A stretch of DNA of 64,000 nt from Nitrospira sp. (GTDB lineage Bacteria; Nitrospirota; Nitrospiria; Nitrospirales; Nitrospiraceae), in the NCBI GenBank assembly GCA_029194675.1, contig JARFXP010000003.1, positions 682,001-746,000 of the forward strand, read 5' to 3'. Below the pieces are notes generated by a model. The model searched no databases. It had not been told where the DNA came from and worked only from the letters and a program-made list of their open reading frames with translations. Shown piece by piece: positions 54,950 to 63,133 of the stretch. Positions within the stretch are counted from its first letter, which is position 1. Each line of letters opens with the position of its first letter. The translations under genes and the position numbers were made by a program.

Positions 54950-56029
54950 CTACAGCAACTTCGCCAACACTGCGGCAGCTTCATTTGCTCCGGTCGCGGG
55001 CGGAGGTGTGGTTGTCGACGGGAGATCCAAGACCTCTTTGAGTGTTGCCGACCATCGGCCCTGTGTGAAGTCACTCATGGAGAGTTCGACGCCTCTTCCA
55101 TATCGATGCAGATAGTCCACCAGCGGCTGTTCGTCGGCGAAGTTGTACCTCCGTACGTAGATCATGGGGGTCTGTAATGCGACGGCTTCAACCAAGGTTC
55201 CATAGCCTGGTTTGGTCATGATGACATCGACCGAGGCCATCAACGTTTTGAACGAGAGCGGCAGAGATTTGGTGGAGATGAATCGCCTGCTTTCAGACGG
55301 AACCGAACCATCGAAGAGAAAACGGTAGCCGCTCAGTGACTCCAATTCTTTGAAAGGGAGTGAAGTCAGCGGAATCCCGCCAAAACCGACAAGCACGGTC
55401 TGTTCCCCTGGTTCAAGTGACAGGAGTCCGGCGAGTTGATTGCGCGCCGGAGGCGCCGGTTCGGCGATAGGTCCAATATCGATGAATCGCGAAAAGATTT
55501 CCATCTTGGGGGAGGGTGTGATTCGCAGAACAAGATCGGCTTGGCCATAGGCCTGTCGAATCGCCTGAATGATCGGCCGGACGTCGATCGATGACGAAGC
55601 GACGTACTGGGATAGGACGAGGTCCCAGGTAAAACTGGCGAGGGTGACGGACGGAATGGCAGCTAGTTTTCCAGCTGCAAGCGCCAGGTATGGGGTATCG
55701 GCCAGAACGATATCTGGATGAGCCGCCCGCATTGCTGCGACCTCAGTCCGAAGCCGATCGCCCCAGGTACTGTGGAACCGCTGGTGTTCCTCCCAGGTCG
55801 CCTCCATGTCGATCGTCATGGGCCCGTCTTGGACGCAACCGACGTCTTGTTGGACGGGGCTCTCTTCCCATGGAATCGTAAGCCGATCCCTGAAAAATGC
55901 AGCTGGGACTGTGGTGCGCAGAAGGACACGAAGGTTGGGCACAAGGCGGCCCAACGCGTTGAGCACCGGCACGACTTGCGCGGCATGACCAAATCCATGT
56001 CCTGAGATTGCAGCCCAGATCAGCGGCAT
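54950..56029 (-). CDS. Glycosyltransferase-like protein (GT-B fold)
   Basis: This 359-residue protein opens with AAISGHGFGHAAQVVPVLNA, a glycine-rich loop as in GT-B/MurG-like glycosyltransferases, and ends with GYGTLVEAVALQTPMIYVRR, a donor-binding motif, preceded by MASVDVIMTKP. No signal or membrane helix is present. It could use a nucleotide sugar to modify the peptide product of the adjoining B1-B2-C genes or some other molecule. It lies 118 bases upstream of B1 on the same strand. Confidence 0.72.
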   Translation of the reverse strand: MPLIWAAISGHGFGHAAQVVPVLNALGRLVPNLRVLLRTTVPAAFFRDRLTIPWEESPVQQDVGCVQDGPMTIDMEATWEEHQRFHSTWGDRLRTEVAAMRAAHPDIVLADTPYLALAAGKLAAIPSVTLASFTWDLVLSQYVASSSIDVRPIIQAIRQAYGQADLVLRITPSPKMEIFSRFIDIGPIAEPAPPARNQLAGLLSLEPGEQTVLVGFGGIPLTSLPFKELESLSGYRFLFDGSVPSESRRFISTKSLPLSFKTLMASVDVIMTKPGYGTLVEAVALQTPMIYVRRYNFADEQPLVDYLHRYGRGVELSMSDFTQGRWSATLKEVLDLPSTTTPPPATGANEAAAVLAKLL

Positions 56030-56047
56030 GCGAAGTAAGAAGTAAAG

Positions 56048-56095
56048 AGTGAAACCCGCTTCGCCGACTCAGCGAGGCGAGCGTGAAACGTGAGA
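56048..56095. repeat. Hairpin followed by a CGTGAAACGTGAGAG-type repeat
   Basis: The stretch holds an imperfect hairpin (CGCTTCGCC ... GGCGAGCG with one bulged base) followed by GCGTGAAACGTGAGAGAA. Similar low-complexity CGTGAAACG strings occur inside the SagB gene (60549-60585). It looks like a dispersed repeat of this genome rather than a control site. Confidence 0.5.
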
Positions 56096-56158
56096 GAACC
56101 GCAGAATAGTACAAGGAAGGACACTTGTTCCTTTCGCGTATCGATCGCCCCACGTGGT

Positions 56159-56359
56159 TCAACTGCTGGAGTGGTCCGATTCCATCGGAGTGATGTTGTA
56201 CATCAGCTCAAGATCGAACTCTTCAATCAATTCATTGAATGCTCTCGCCCCCATATCGGAGCGAACTTCTGCCATGACGAGGTCAATGGCGGGGGCAGCA
56301 TGTTGTCCATATTGGGTGATGGCTGAGTCGATCCGTTTTCTGGCATCGTCGAGGTTCAC
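56159..56359 (-). CDS. Small acidic hypothetical protein
   Basis: This 66-residue protein (NLDDARKRIDSAITQYGQHA, APAIDLVMAEVRSDMGARAF, NELIEEFDLELMYNITPMES) is helical and acidic, with no recognised family. It has an upstream purine-rich region. It was examined as a possible lasso precursor because it lies in the same direction 130 bases before the glycosyltransferase: a Gly-to-Asp spacing of 9 (GQHAAPAID) exists, but there is no Thr at -2 and the tail would be too long. It is more likely an ordinary small protein. Confidence 0.5.
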   Translation of the reverse strand: MNLDDARKRIDSAITQYGQHAAPAIDLVMAEVRSDMGARAFNELIEEFDLELMYNITPMESDHSSS

Positions 56360-56388
56360 GCAGAGACTCCTTTATGGTATGGGCTCCC

Positions 56389-56703
56389 TCATAGCGACCG
56401 TAGCAGCTCCTGCATCTCCGGCACCAGGTCCTTGCCGCCGTTGGATCGTCCAGAAAGTACCGCCTCGATACCAGCAGTAAGAATAGGCTTGGCCTCGGCG
56501 TTCCTGCCCAGTCGGATCAACGCCCGTCCTAACATCAGATGAGAGGCTGCATGCGTCGGGTCCAATTGTGTGGCGACCGTAAGATGCTCGACGGCTTCTT
56601 CGACGCTGCCGTTTTCCTGAAGGATCTTGTTGCCGAGTCCATAGCGGCCGAGGAACCCCTTGGGATTCTTGGAGACCATCTGACGAAAAGCGTCAATGTC
56701 CAT
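56389..56703 (-). CDS. Short TPR-repeat protein
   Basis: This 104-residue protein is mostly two TPR units: NPKGFLGRYGLGNKILQENG, SVEEAVEHLTVATQLDPTHA, ASHLMLGRALIRLGRNAEAK. It starts MDIDAFRQMVSKN and has no signal. It belongs to the string of minus-strand genes before the lasso-type cassette; the gap to the next small gene is 29 bases, so they are probably read together. Confidence 0.65.
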   Translation of the reverse strand: MDIDAFRQMVSKNPKGFLGRYGLGNKILQENGSVEEAVEHLTVATQLDPTHAASHLMLGRALIRLGRNAEAKPILTAGIEAVLSGRSNGGKDLVPEMQELLRSL

Positions 56704-56794
56704 CGATCGTGGTTCCAGTGTTCAGGCGGTACTATACCACTGGAACGGCAGCATCGGCCAGATGAGAACGTTGGGTGGAGGGACTCCCCTCTTC

Positions 56795-57547
56795 CTATGG
56801 TGTCGTGGCCGTCGCGACGGGAACAAGAGAACGCGTGGGCGGTGTGGACGCGGGTCTTTTGGCTTTTACAGTCACGGAGCGAATACCGGTGTCTGGGAGC
56901 GGTGCACTGCTGGCCATATAGAGCTTGGTGTCCCGAACAAGTTGTTCCGTCATGTCGCTGAGACAGGCCTCCGTCACGTGTCCCTTGAGCTCATCGATCA
57001 TGACCGGTGTAGCGCCGAACAACTTGTAATACACCGTACCGGAGGAACGGGCTTCGTAGCGCGCGACTTGGCCGTCCCAACGTTCGAGCTCAAGGGCGAT
57101 CGTTGCGGCATACCCATATTCCAGATCGATGAAGGGCGAGAGCAGAAACATGGATCCCCCGATGACGATGCCTTTGAACGCCGAACCCCAGGAATGAGGC
57201 TCGATGGTTTCATCGACGGTGATGCGCGCCGAGACGATCTTGTCTCCGAGCGAATCGGACCTTGTTCCCAGAGGCATTAATGTCGAAAACAGACTGGTTT
57301 CTTGGATGCTGCTTAAGATCCGCCGTTCGAGGTCGACGGAAGGATATTGCGACGCCCCGTTTCTTGAGAGGTGAAATGAATTCGTCACGAGCGGGACCCG
57401 CTCATCATCGGGCAGCGAGTGCGTAATAGTCTCTTGGAGACCGACTGAGGGTGGTTTGACGTCGATCCATCGGGTGCATCCCGTTATACCGCACAGCATG
57501 AACCCGGCTAGACTCAGAACCGACCATCGCAGCCCATTCATTGTCAT
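56795..57547 (-). CDS. Lipoprotein of unknown function
   Basis: This 250-residue lipoprotein begins MTMNGLRWSVLSLAGFMLCG with the lipobox ITGC. The mature domain (SVGLQETITHSLPDDERVPL, GDKIVSARITVDETIEPHSW, IDLEYGYAATIALELERWDG, YMASSAPLPDTG) is beta-rich; a glycine-rich hydrophobic stretch lies in the middle (FKGIVIGGSMFLLSPF). No family is recognised. The start at 57547 follows a GAGGAGACG site. It lies 13 bases from the barrel gene upstream, so the two form a unit. Confidence 0.68.
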   Translation of the reverse strand: MTMNGLRWSVLSLAGFMLCGITGCTRWIDVKPPSVGLQETITHSLPDDERVPLVTNSFHLSRNGASQYPSVDLERRILSSIQETSLFSTLMPLGTRSDSLGDKIVSARITVDETIEPHSWGSAFKGIVIGGSMFLLSPFIDLEYGYAATIALELERWDGQVARYEARSSGTVYYKLFGATPVMIDELKGHVTEACLSDMTEQLVRDTKLYMASSAPLPDTGIRSVTVKAKRPASTPPTRSLVPVATATTP

Positions 57548-57560
57548 GAGTATCGTCTCC

Positions 57561-58163
57561 TCAGAAATAGAATGAAAACCCGCCGAAGGGCAGGCTCGCA
57601 TTCAGCCCAAGATTCGGGTATGCGGTACCGGCGTTGGAGATATGGTTGAAGCGGTAGCCGACATTGAGGGCGAGGCGAGGCGTGAAAAACCATGAAACTC
57701 CAACCCCCCCTGCCAGCATGAAATTGAATTCCGTGGCTTCTTCGCGAACACGTCCGCCAAGATCCGTCCAGAATGGCCCACCGGCGAATTCCACGTACGG
57801 ACGGATACGACCCAAGGCGACGAACGTATACTTGATTCTCGGTGTGAAACCGACGCCGTGCGTCAGAAGGGGTTCTTCGAACTCGACGTAGACCATCTCC
57901 GCACCAAGCGAGACCTGTCCTCGGTACCAGCTATTGCCGACAGGATCGGTGAGCGTCATCATCCATGACGGCATCAGCGCCGGTCCTTGCTGTTTGGTTG
58001 TGTGACGGTCGGTCAGCAGGTGGCCGAACAAATAGCCGACGGTCAGTCCGACTTCCTGAGTGCCGACTGTGATCGTGGGTGAGAAGCCTTCAGCTTGGAC
58101 CAAGGGCGCCGTCATTATCGTTCCGAATACCATGGCGGTGAACCATCGAGTGAGCAAAGCCAT
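57561..58163 (-). CDS. PagL-like (acyloxyacyl hydrolase type) outer-membrane barrel protein
   Basis: This 200-residue protein has a signal peptide (WFTAMVFGTIMTAPLVQA) and alternating beta-strands ending in an aromatic residue (LPFGGFSFYF), as in outer-membrane barrels. The segment GYRFNHISNAGTAYPNLGLN matches the PagL catalytic neighbourhood, with His and Ser of the triad (HIS). The Glu expected downstream is not evident; Leu stands near its place. PagL removes an acyl chain from lipid A. Activity is uncertain. Confidence 0.68.
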   Translation of the reverse strand: MALLTRWFTAMVFGTIMTAPLVQAEGFSPTITVGTQEVGLTVGYLFGHLLTDRHTTKQQGPALMPSWMMTLTDPVGNSWYRGQVSLGAEMVYVEFEEPLLTHGVGFTPRIKYTFVALGRIRPYVEFAGGPFWTDLGGRVREEATEFNFMLAGGVGVSWFFTPRLALNVGYRFNHISNAGTAYPNLGLNASLPFGGFSFYF

Positions 58164-58359
58164 ACTGTCTCTACGTCAATACCCTGTCGGCTTGTGTGCG
58201 GTGAAACTTGATCAACAGGCGTCCAGGCGTGCTGCTCCAAAGGTAGCAGAGGATTGAATTCTGTCCAGGAGGTCGCGCAGTTTGTGGTGATCGGAAGTGA
58301 GAGAAAGTTGGACGACGGCCAAGATCGATGAGAGCGGATGGAGTTCTAGGGTGGTAGGA

Positions 58360-59124
58360 CTATCCGGATGGCCCGAGCCGTGAGAGGTGGGCGGAGTCGG
58401 CTTGAAGCTCCGGCAACGCATAGCGTTCGTCGAGCGCCACCACACGCGCAAGGCATCGCAGGGCGGAGACAGCATCCTGGCGGGTCTCGTAAACCTTGGC
58501 GAGAAGACGAAGCACGGCCGCCTCAGCCGGCTCGTTGCCGAGCTTGATGTAGTGCTCAGAGGCGTTGTTCAAACAGCGTTCAGCTCTTGTGAGGTCTCCC
58601 TGGTCGAGGTAACACTTGCCGAGTTGGCTATAGGTGACGGCGAGCCCTTCTTCGTTGCCGACCGTCCGATGATGATCGAGGGCTTGTTTGAATGATGCAA
58701 CAGCCTGATCCCACTGGCCGTCACGAGCCTCTTGCAGCGCGAGGTTGTTGTACAGAATGCCGAGTCCGCGATTGTCTTGTAACTGATGCAGAAAATCCAT
58801 AGCCTCGAGATAGTAGGGACGGGCTTTTTCCGGATGGTCGGATGCGATATGCAGGTTGCCGAGGTTGACGAGGGTATGAGCCACAGCTGTGAGATTGCGC
58901 TCGGTTCGTTGGATCTGGAGAAGTTCTCGATAACACTGTTCCGCACGCGAAAAATCGTTCATCAGTGCGCAGGTATTACCAAGGTTCCCAAGAGAATCCG
59001 ACAGCGCTTGCTGACTGCCGGCGATTCGATCGTCGGCCACAGCCGATTCCCAGGCAGCGAGAGCCTGGATCAGATCGCCGCGATGGAGAAAAATCCTGGC
59101 GCGGTGTTTATGGTTATCGGTCAT
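58360..59124 (-). CDS. TPR-repeat protein, related to the one at 33716
   Basis: This 254-residue protein has about six TPR units (DSLGNLGNTCALMNDFSRAE, VNLGNLHIASDHPEKARPYY, NNLALQEARDGQWDQAVASF, SQLGKCYLDQGDLTRAERCL). No signal is present. It shares block order and wording with the TPR protein at 33716-34540, including the conserved end (VVALDERYALPELQA). The two are paralogues; this copy is alone between a barrel gene and a small hypothetical gene. Confidence 0.82.
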   Translation of the reverse strand: MTDNHKHRARIFLHRGDLIQALAAWESAVADDRIAGSQQALSDSLGNLGNTCALMNDFSRAEQCYRELLQIQRTERNLTAVAHTLVNLGNLHIASDHPEKARPYYLEAMDFLHQLQDNRGLGILYNNLALQEARDGQWDQAVASFKQALDHHRTVGNEEGLAVTYSQLGKCYLDQGDLTRAERCLNNASEHYIKLGNEPAEAAVLRLLAKVYETRQDAVSALRCLARVVALDERYALPELQADSAHLSRLGPSG

Positions 59125-59176
59125 AAGAATCGTATTTCGCTCAACGAGGAGCGTTCACGCTTCGCGAGATACGTGT

Positions 59177-59599
59177 TCAATCGCCGCCTTTGGGTGTGTC
59201 TCGCTTATATTCAACCTGCAGCTCGTCTTGTTCCTCCAGCCCCAGACCAGCCTTGAACGATCCGTGCAGCTCAGTGACGTACTCGATATCCCGAGGATTC
59301 TTGCCTTCGTGAGAGGTTAGGTAGGATTCAGACAATTTCAGACCAGTCTCAAAGTGACGGGCGATCGTCTCCTCCGTGACCTGCTGCCAGGTGATGTAGA
59401 TGCAGAAAGCCTGAAAAGAATGGGCAGTAGGATAATGTTTCGCTAGCGCCAGCAATCCCTCATAGGCTTTCCTCGCCGTCGCACCGGCATTGGAAGAAAA
59501 CGTGTCCTCTAACTCAACGGCTGTATCCCAGTCCGAACCGAGTTCGTACTCGGAATCTTTGAACGCTGTTTGCGCGGCCAAGGCTGGGTCAAATCGCAT
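59177..59599 (-). CDS. Hypothetical acidic cytoplasmic protein
   Basis: This 140-residue protein has no recognised domain. It is helical (ARKAYEGLLALAKHYPTAHS, EETIARHFETGLKLSESYLT) with a charged C-terminus and no signal. The pattern of a short helical pair could be TPR-like but is not convincing. It lies 52 bases from the TPR gene on the same strand and may be co-transcribed with it. Confidence 0.55.
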   Translation of the reverse strand: MRFDPALAAQTAFKDSEYELGSDWDTAVELEDTFSSNAGATARKAYEGLLALAKHYPTAHSFQAFCIYITWQQVTEETIARHFETGLKLSESYLTSHEGKNPRDIEYVTELHGSFKAGLGLEEQDELQVEYKRDTPKGGD

Positions 59600-59670
59600 A
59601 GAACCTCGTATTTCGTACAGTGAGTCCTACAAGTAACCTGGAGGATACTGGGGTAGAGGAAAGGAGGTCA

Positions 59671-59742
59671 ATGTGTCTTGCTCAGGCCATAGATTTACAT
59701 TGTGGTCGGGGGCTCTGTAGACTGCCCCCATCCTTACGATGA
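59671..59742 (+). CDS. 23-codon Cys-containing leader ORF ahead of sagB
   Basis: The ORF reads MCLAQAIDLHCGRGLCRLPP SLR, then TGA. It has a very strong ribosome site (AAAGGAGG at 59660-59667, 3 bases before ATG). The stop overlaps the ATG of the SagB-type gene (ATGA at 59739-59742), whose own start has no visible ribosome site. A GGGGGC/GCCCCC hairpin (59708-59713 and 59724-59729) lies within the ORF. Three cysteines and one histidine are encoded. It may couple or attenuate sagB translation; a substrate role for the peptide is speculative. Confidence 0.5.
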   Translation: MCLAQAIDLHCGRGLCRLPPSLR

Positions 59743-61505
59743 GCACTGAGAGTCCAATATCCTCTTCAATCTCTGAGTCGATATCGACTGATCCGGTGGA
59801 TCGCGTCATTCACTATCATGTCCGTACGAAGCACCACTTCAATCGTTACGCCCGCTCGTTAGGATTTCTTGATTGGGTGAACCAGCCTGATCCGTTCCGA
59901 CGGTTTGAGGGGGCTGAGCTGATCTCTCTTCCATTGCTCAGCCCTGATGAAGAGCCGCTGTCGCCCGCCTACGAGGCGATTTACGAACGAGGAACTGTTC
60001 CTTCTCAGCCTGTCAGCTTGAGAACTTTGTCACGTTTCTTTGAGTTCGCGCTTGCCCTGTCGGCTTGGAAGAAGGTAGGCGACTCCGAGTGGGCGCTGCG
60101 GAGTAATCCATCGTCCGGCAACCTGCATCCCACGGAAGGCTATGTGATCTTGCCTCAGCCGAATGACCTCGATCTGAAACCGGGGTTGTATCACTACGCA
60201 CCGAAAGAACATGGACTCGAGCGTCGGGCTGAGTTTTCTGCTGACTTGGTTGAACGCCTCCTGGGACCTTTTCCTCCAGAGGCCTTCCTCTTTGGGCTCA
60301 CGTCGATTCATTGGCGCGAGGCCTGGAAGTATGGAGAGCGGGCGTTCCGCTACTGCAATCACGACGTAGGCCATGCAATCGGAACGGCACGAATCGCTGC
60401 GGCCACGCTGGGTTGGAACATGGCCTTGTTGGACGCTGTGGACCAAGACACGGTGGCCATGTTGCTCGGAACAGATCGCAAGGAAGACTTTGGAGAGGCT
60501 GAACCGGAACACCCTGACTGTCTGGCAGTGGTGTGGCCGCCTCAGCAGGTAAAACGTGAAACGTTAAACATGAAACGTGAAGGAATGGAGTTGCCGTTGT
60601 TTCTTGAGACGGCGATCGTCAAAGAGCTGGCCGGCGAAACCTGGCATGGGAAGGCGAATCGATTGAGCAACGAGCACGGGGTCCATTGGGACATCATCGA
60701 TGACGCTGCAGCGGCATCATGGAAGCTTGAGCGCGATGAACGGTTGGTTCCATTTCCTTCTCCACCAATAACCCCTCACTCCTTACCTCTCACCTCTCAC
60801 GGTCAGTCGGCCGGCCGGATTATTCGTCAGCGTCGAAGTGCCGTGGCATTTGACGGTAAGACGTCGATTTCTTCTGCAACGTTCTTTCATATGCTTCAGC
60901 GGGTTATGCCGTGGGCTGAACTTCCGCAGCTGGAACGGCCTATGCCGTGGGATGTGTGGCCCTATGATCCAACAATTCATCTCATGATATTCGTTCATCG
61001 GGTGGATGGGCTCACACCGGGTTTGTATGTTCTCCTGCGGGATAGGAGAAAGTTGTCGTTCATTCAGCATGCCATGAACCCAGAACTGACCTGGACCATC
61101 GCGCCGGACTGTCCGGATGGGCTGCCTCTTTATTGGTTACTTGAAGGTGATGCAAAAAGGCTTGCGGCGCAAGTCAGTTGCCAACAGGACATTGCCGGCG
61201 ACAGTGCCTTCTCGCTCGGCATGTTGGCCGAGTTCGAGGGGACCTTGCGGGACCGAGGCGCCTGGTGGTATCCACGCATGTTTTGGGAAGCGGGATTGCT
61301 CGGGCAGGTCTTGTATCTGGAAGCGGAAGCGGCAGGAGTGCGGGCAACGGGAATCGGCTGCTTCTTCGATGATCCGGTCCACGAGATCGTCGGTATTCAA
61401 GGCTTAGCCATTCAATCCCTCTATCACTTTACGATTGGCGGGCCAGTGGAAGATCGACGTCTGCAGACCTTGCCACCGTACCACCATCTGGGGCCTCGTT
61501 CATAA
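59739..61505 (+). CDS. SagB-type dehydrogenase (double nitroreductase fold)
   Basis: This 588-residue protein has two nitroreductase-like halves. The N-terminal part shows VIHYHVRTKHHFNRYARSLG then FEFALALSAWKKVG and LRSNPSSGNLHPTEGYVILP; the second half shows IIRQRRSAVAFDGKTSISSA and MIFVHRVDGLTPGLYVLLRD. This is the SagB/ThcOx arrangement, an FMN enzyme that oxidises azoline rings in RiPPs in known cases; many stand-alone members have unknown substrates. Two low-complexity insertions are present (about 60549-60585 and 60766-60803). Translation is probably coupled to the 23-codon ORF. Confidence 0.83.
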   Translation: MSTESPISSSISESISTDPVDRVIHYHVRTKHHFNRYARSLGFLDWVNQPDPFRRFEGAELISLPLLSPDEEPLSPAYEAIYERGTVPSQPVSLRTLSRFFEFALALSAWKKVGDSEWALRSNPSSGNLHPTEGYVILPQPNDLDLKPGLYHYAPKEHGLERRAEFSADLVERLLGPFPPEAFLFGLTSIHWREAWKYGERAFRYCNHDVGHAIGTARIAAATLGWNMALLDAVDQDTVAMLLGTDRKEDFGEAEPEHPDCLAVVWPPQQVKRETLNMKREGMELPLFLETAIVKELAGETWHGKANRLSNEHGVHWDIIDDAAAASWKLERDERLVPFPSPPITPHSLPLTSHGQSAGRIIRQRRSAVAFDGKTSISSATFFHMLQRVMPWAELPQLERPMPWDVWPYDPTIHLMIFVHRVDGLTPGLYVLLRDRRKLSFIQHAMNPELTWTIAPDCPDGLPLYWLLEGDAKRLAAQVSCQQDIAGDSAFSLGMLAEFEGTLRDRGAWWYPRMFWEAGLLGQVLYLEAEAAGVRATGIGCFFDDPVHEIVGIQGLAIQSLYHFTIGGPVEDRRLQTLPPYHHLGPRS

Positions 61506-61529
61506 GGCTCGATGGCCGTGAGGTAGTTC

Positions 61530-62384
61530 ATGTTCAAGATCAAGAAGAAGGCCGACAAGCCGAAGCGGGTGGTGCTCTATAACATTGTCGAGGACTATTC
61601 GGAGTTCGACGCTCCGGGAAATGTCACCCTGTGTGCGATGACAGAGCCGGAGGATCTTGCTGCCCATGCCAAGATTCTGTCCGAGAGCTACGATGTCTCG
61701 CTTGAGATGATGACAACCTTGCTGGCCACAGGTGGAACCTATGTGTATCCGCACATTGGCGGCATCCTCACTCGAGGATTATTTGCCTGCCGGATTGACC
61801 CAGTTGGGCAAGGGCCGAAACAAAGCTGGACCCTGGACCTGATGCAGTTTGCCGAGGCGGAGCAAGTGGCTCGATCCAGGGCATTGCCGATGATCGATGC
61901 GGCGTGGGAGGTCCTTCACAAGACTTTGCCGGATGAGCTGAAGGCCAAATTGCAGCAGAAGAATTTGGGTCTGGATTACCGAACATTGGATCGCGCCGTC
62001 TCTAAGGGCGGCGACATCAAGTACATCGATTTCCGAAAGGACTGGTCTCCGCATTTCAAGCGGCTCTGCATCATGCCGGATGGTCGGCTTGTCGAAACGG
62101 GGGGATTGCAAGAGTTTGCCGAGCTGCATGGCATCACCCTAGACCAGGCAAAGGCGCTGATCGAGCAAGGCGGTACGCTCGAAGTGAACGGCGAGGTGTT
62201 AGCTTGTCAGATCGTGAACGGTCAGCCGGCTGTGGCCCGGTTTAGCGCAAAGAACTACGCCAAGGCGAAGGACTTGGTATCCTCGAAGGGTCTGCACTTG
62301 ATGGACGCCCTCAGTGAAGTGGGATACAACGATCCAGCGATGATGCGCGGTCTTGCGAGGAAAGAATTGACGGGCAACCGATAA
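61530..62384 (+). CDS. Hypothetical protein downstream of sagB
   Basis: This 284-residue protein has no recognised domain. It starts with a basic run (FKIKKKADKPKRVVLYNIVE), then mixed alpha/beta sequence (TTLLATGGTYVYPHIGGILT, AVSKGGDIKYIDFRKDWSPH) and a helical end (AKNYAKAKDLVSSKGLHLMD). It has no signal. It follows sagB by 24 bases in the same direction, so it may share its transcript. Confidence 0.6.
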   Translation: MFKIKKKADKPKRVVLYNIVEDYSEFDAPGNVTLCAMTEPEDLAAHAKILSESYDVSLEMMTTLLATGGTYVYPHIGGILTRGLFACRIDPVGQGPKQSWTLDLMQFAEAEQVARSRALPMIDAAWEVLHKTLPDELKAKLQQKNLGLDYRTLDRAVSKGGDIKYIDFRKDWSPHFKRLCIMPDGRLVETGGLQEFAELHGITLDQAKALIEQGGTLEVNGEVLACQIVNGQPAVARFSAKNYAKAKDLVSSKGLHLMDALSEVGYNDPAMMRGLARKELTGNR

Positions 62385-62419
62385 TTTCGTGAAAGCCGGG
62401 ACCGGCGTTATCGCGATGT

Positions 62420-62785
62420 TCACGTAACGGCGAGTTCTTCCTTCACCGCTTCCAGGAGCTTGTTGAGGTCGAATGGCTTTTCAAAGGCGCGACGCGCTCC
62501 GAAGAGTTTGGCGACGTCCAGAAAGTTGTGGTCGCCCTGGGCTCCCGTGATTGCGATCACTTTGGCGTCCAGATATTCGCGGGTGAGTTGAAGAGTGGCC
62601 TCAAGGCCGTCCGTTTCCGGCATCAACAAGTCCATGATCACGAGATCGACCGGCTCCTTCTGGTAGAGTGTGAGCCCTTTGCGTCCATCCTCTGCTTCAA
62701 GCACGCGGTGTCCTGCCTTGACAAGGACCTCTTTCAGCAGCCCTCGGATGGATTGTTCGTCGTCAATGACTAGAATGGTTGCCAT
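62420..62785 (-). CDS. Response regulator receiver protein (CheY-like)
   Basis: This 121-residue single receiver domain has the acidic pair in ILVIDDEQSIRGLL (DDE), the phospho-acceptor Asp in VDLVIMDLLMPETDG, the Thr in VIAITGAQGD and the Lys in FEKPFD. No output domain is attached. Its partner histidine kinase is not in the window. The ATG at 62785 is its natural start. Confidence 0.92.
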   Translation of the reverse strand: MATILVIDDEQSIRGLLKEVLVKAGHRVLEAEDGRKGLTLYQKEPVDLVIMDLLMPETDGLEATLQLTREYLDAKVIAITGAQGDHNFLDVAKLFGARRAFEKPFDLNKLLEAVKEELAVT

Positions 62786-63133
62786 ACATGCTCTACTAAT
62801 TTTTCTGATCTTACCTGTAGCCTGCCAGACAGTCTAGAAAGAAAATGATTTCTGGAATAGGTGCAAGAGGTGAAGTGAAGATGAGTCCGATTGGCCTCAT
62901 GTGTTGCGGCAACCGCAGGCCCTCTGCTGTGATGTGATCAGCGCACTTTTTATAAAATACGAATGCAAATGCATACAACGTTTAATGTTGCAATGGATGT
63001 ATAGGCATACATATTTAAGATTTGAGATGTCGATTTGGTGCCCTAGAGACAAACCTATTTGACCCAGTTCTTGGTTTTTGCTACAAGGCTGGGTGTTCTT
63101 TACAATGCTCACTCTCCACTTTTTGCAGGAGCT
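62786..63133. other. AT-rich intergenic region
   Basis: This 348-base gap separates two divergent genes. Between about 62940 and 63030 it is notably A/T-rich (GCACTTTTTATAAAATACG), unlike the surrounding DNA, and probably contains promoters for both directions. A 71-codon minus-strand frame has no recognisable domain and was not called. Confidence 0.5.

Noticed and set aside
56159..56359. The 66-residue protein as lasso precursor
   Set aside because: A Gly-Asp spacing of nine exists, but there is no Thr at -2, the leader would be very short and the tail too long.
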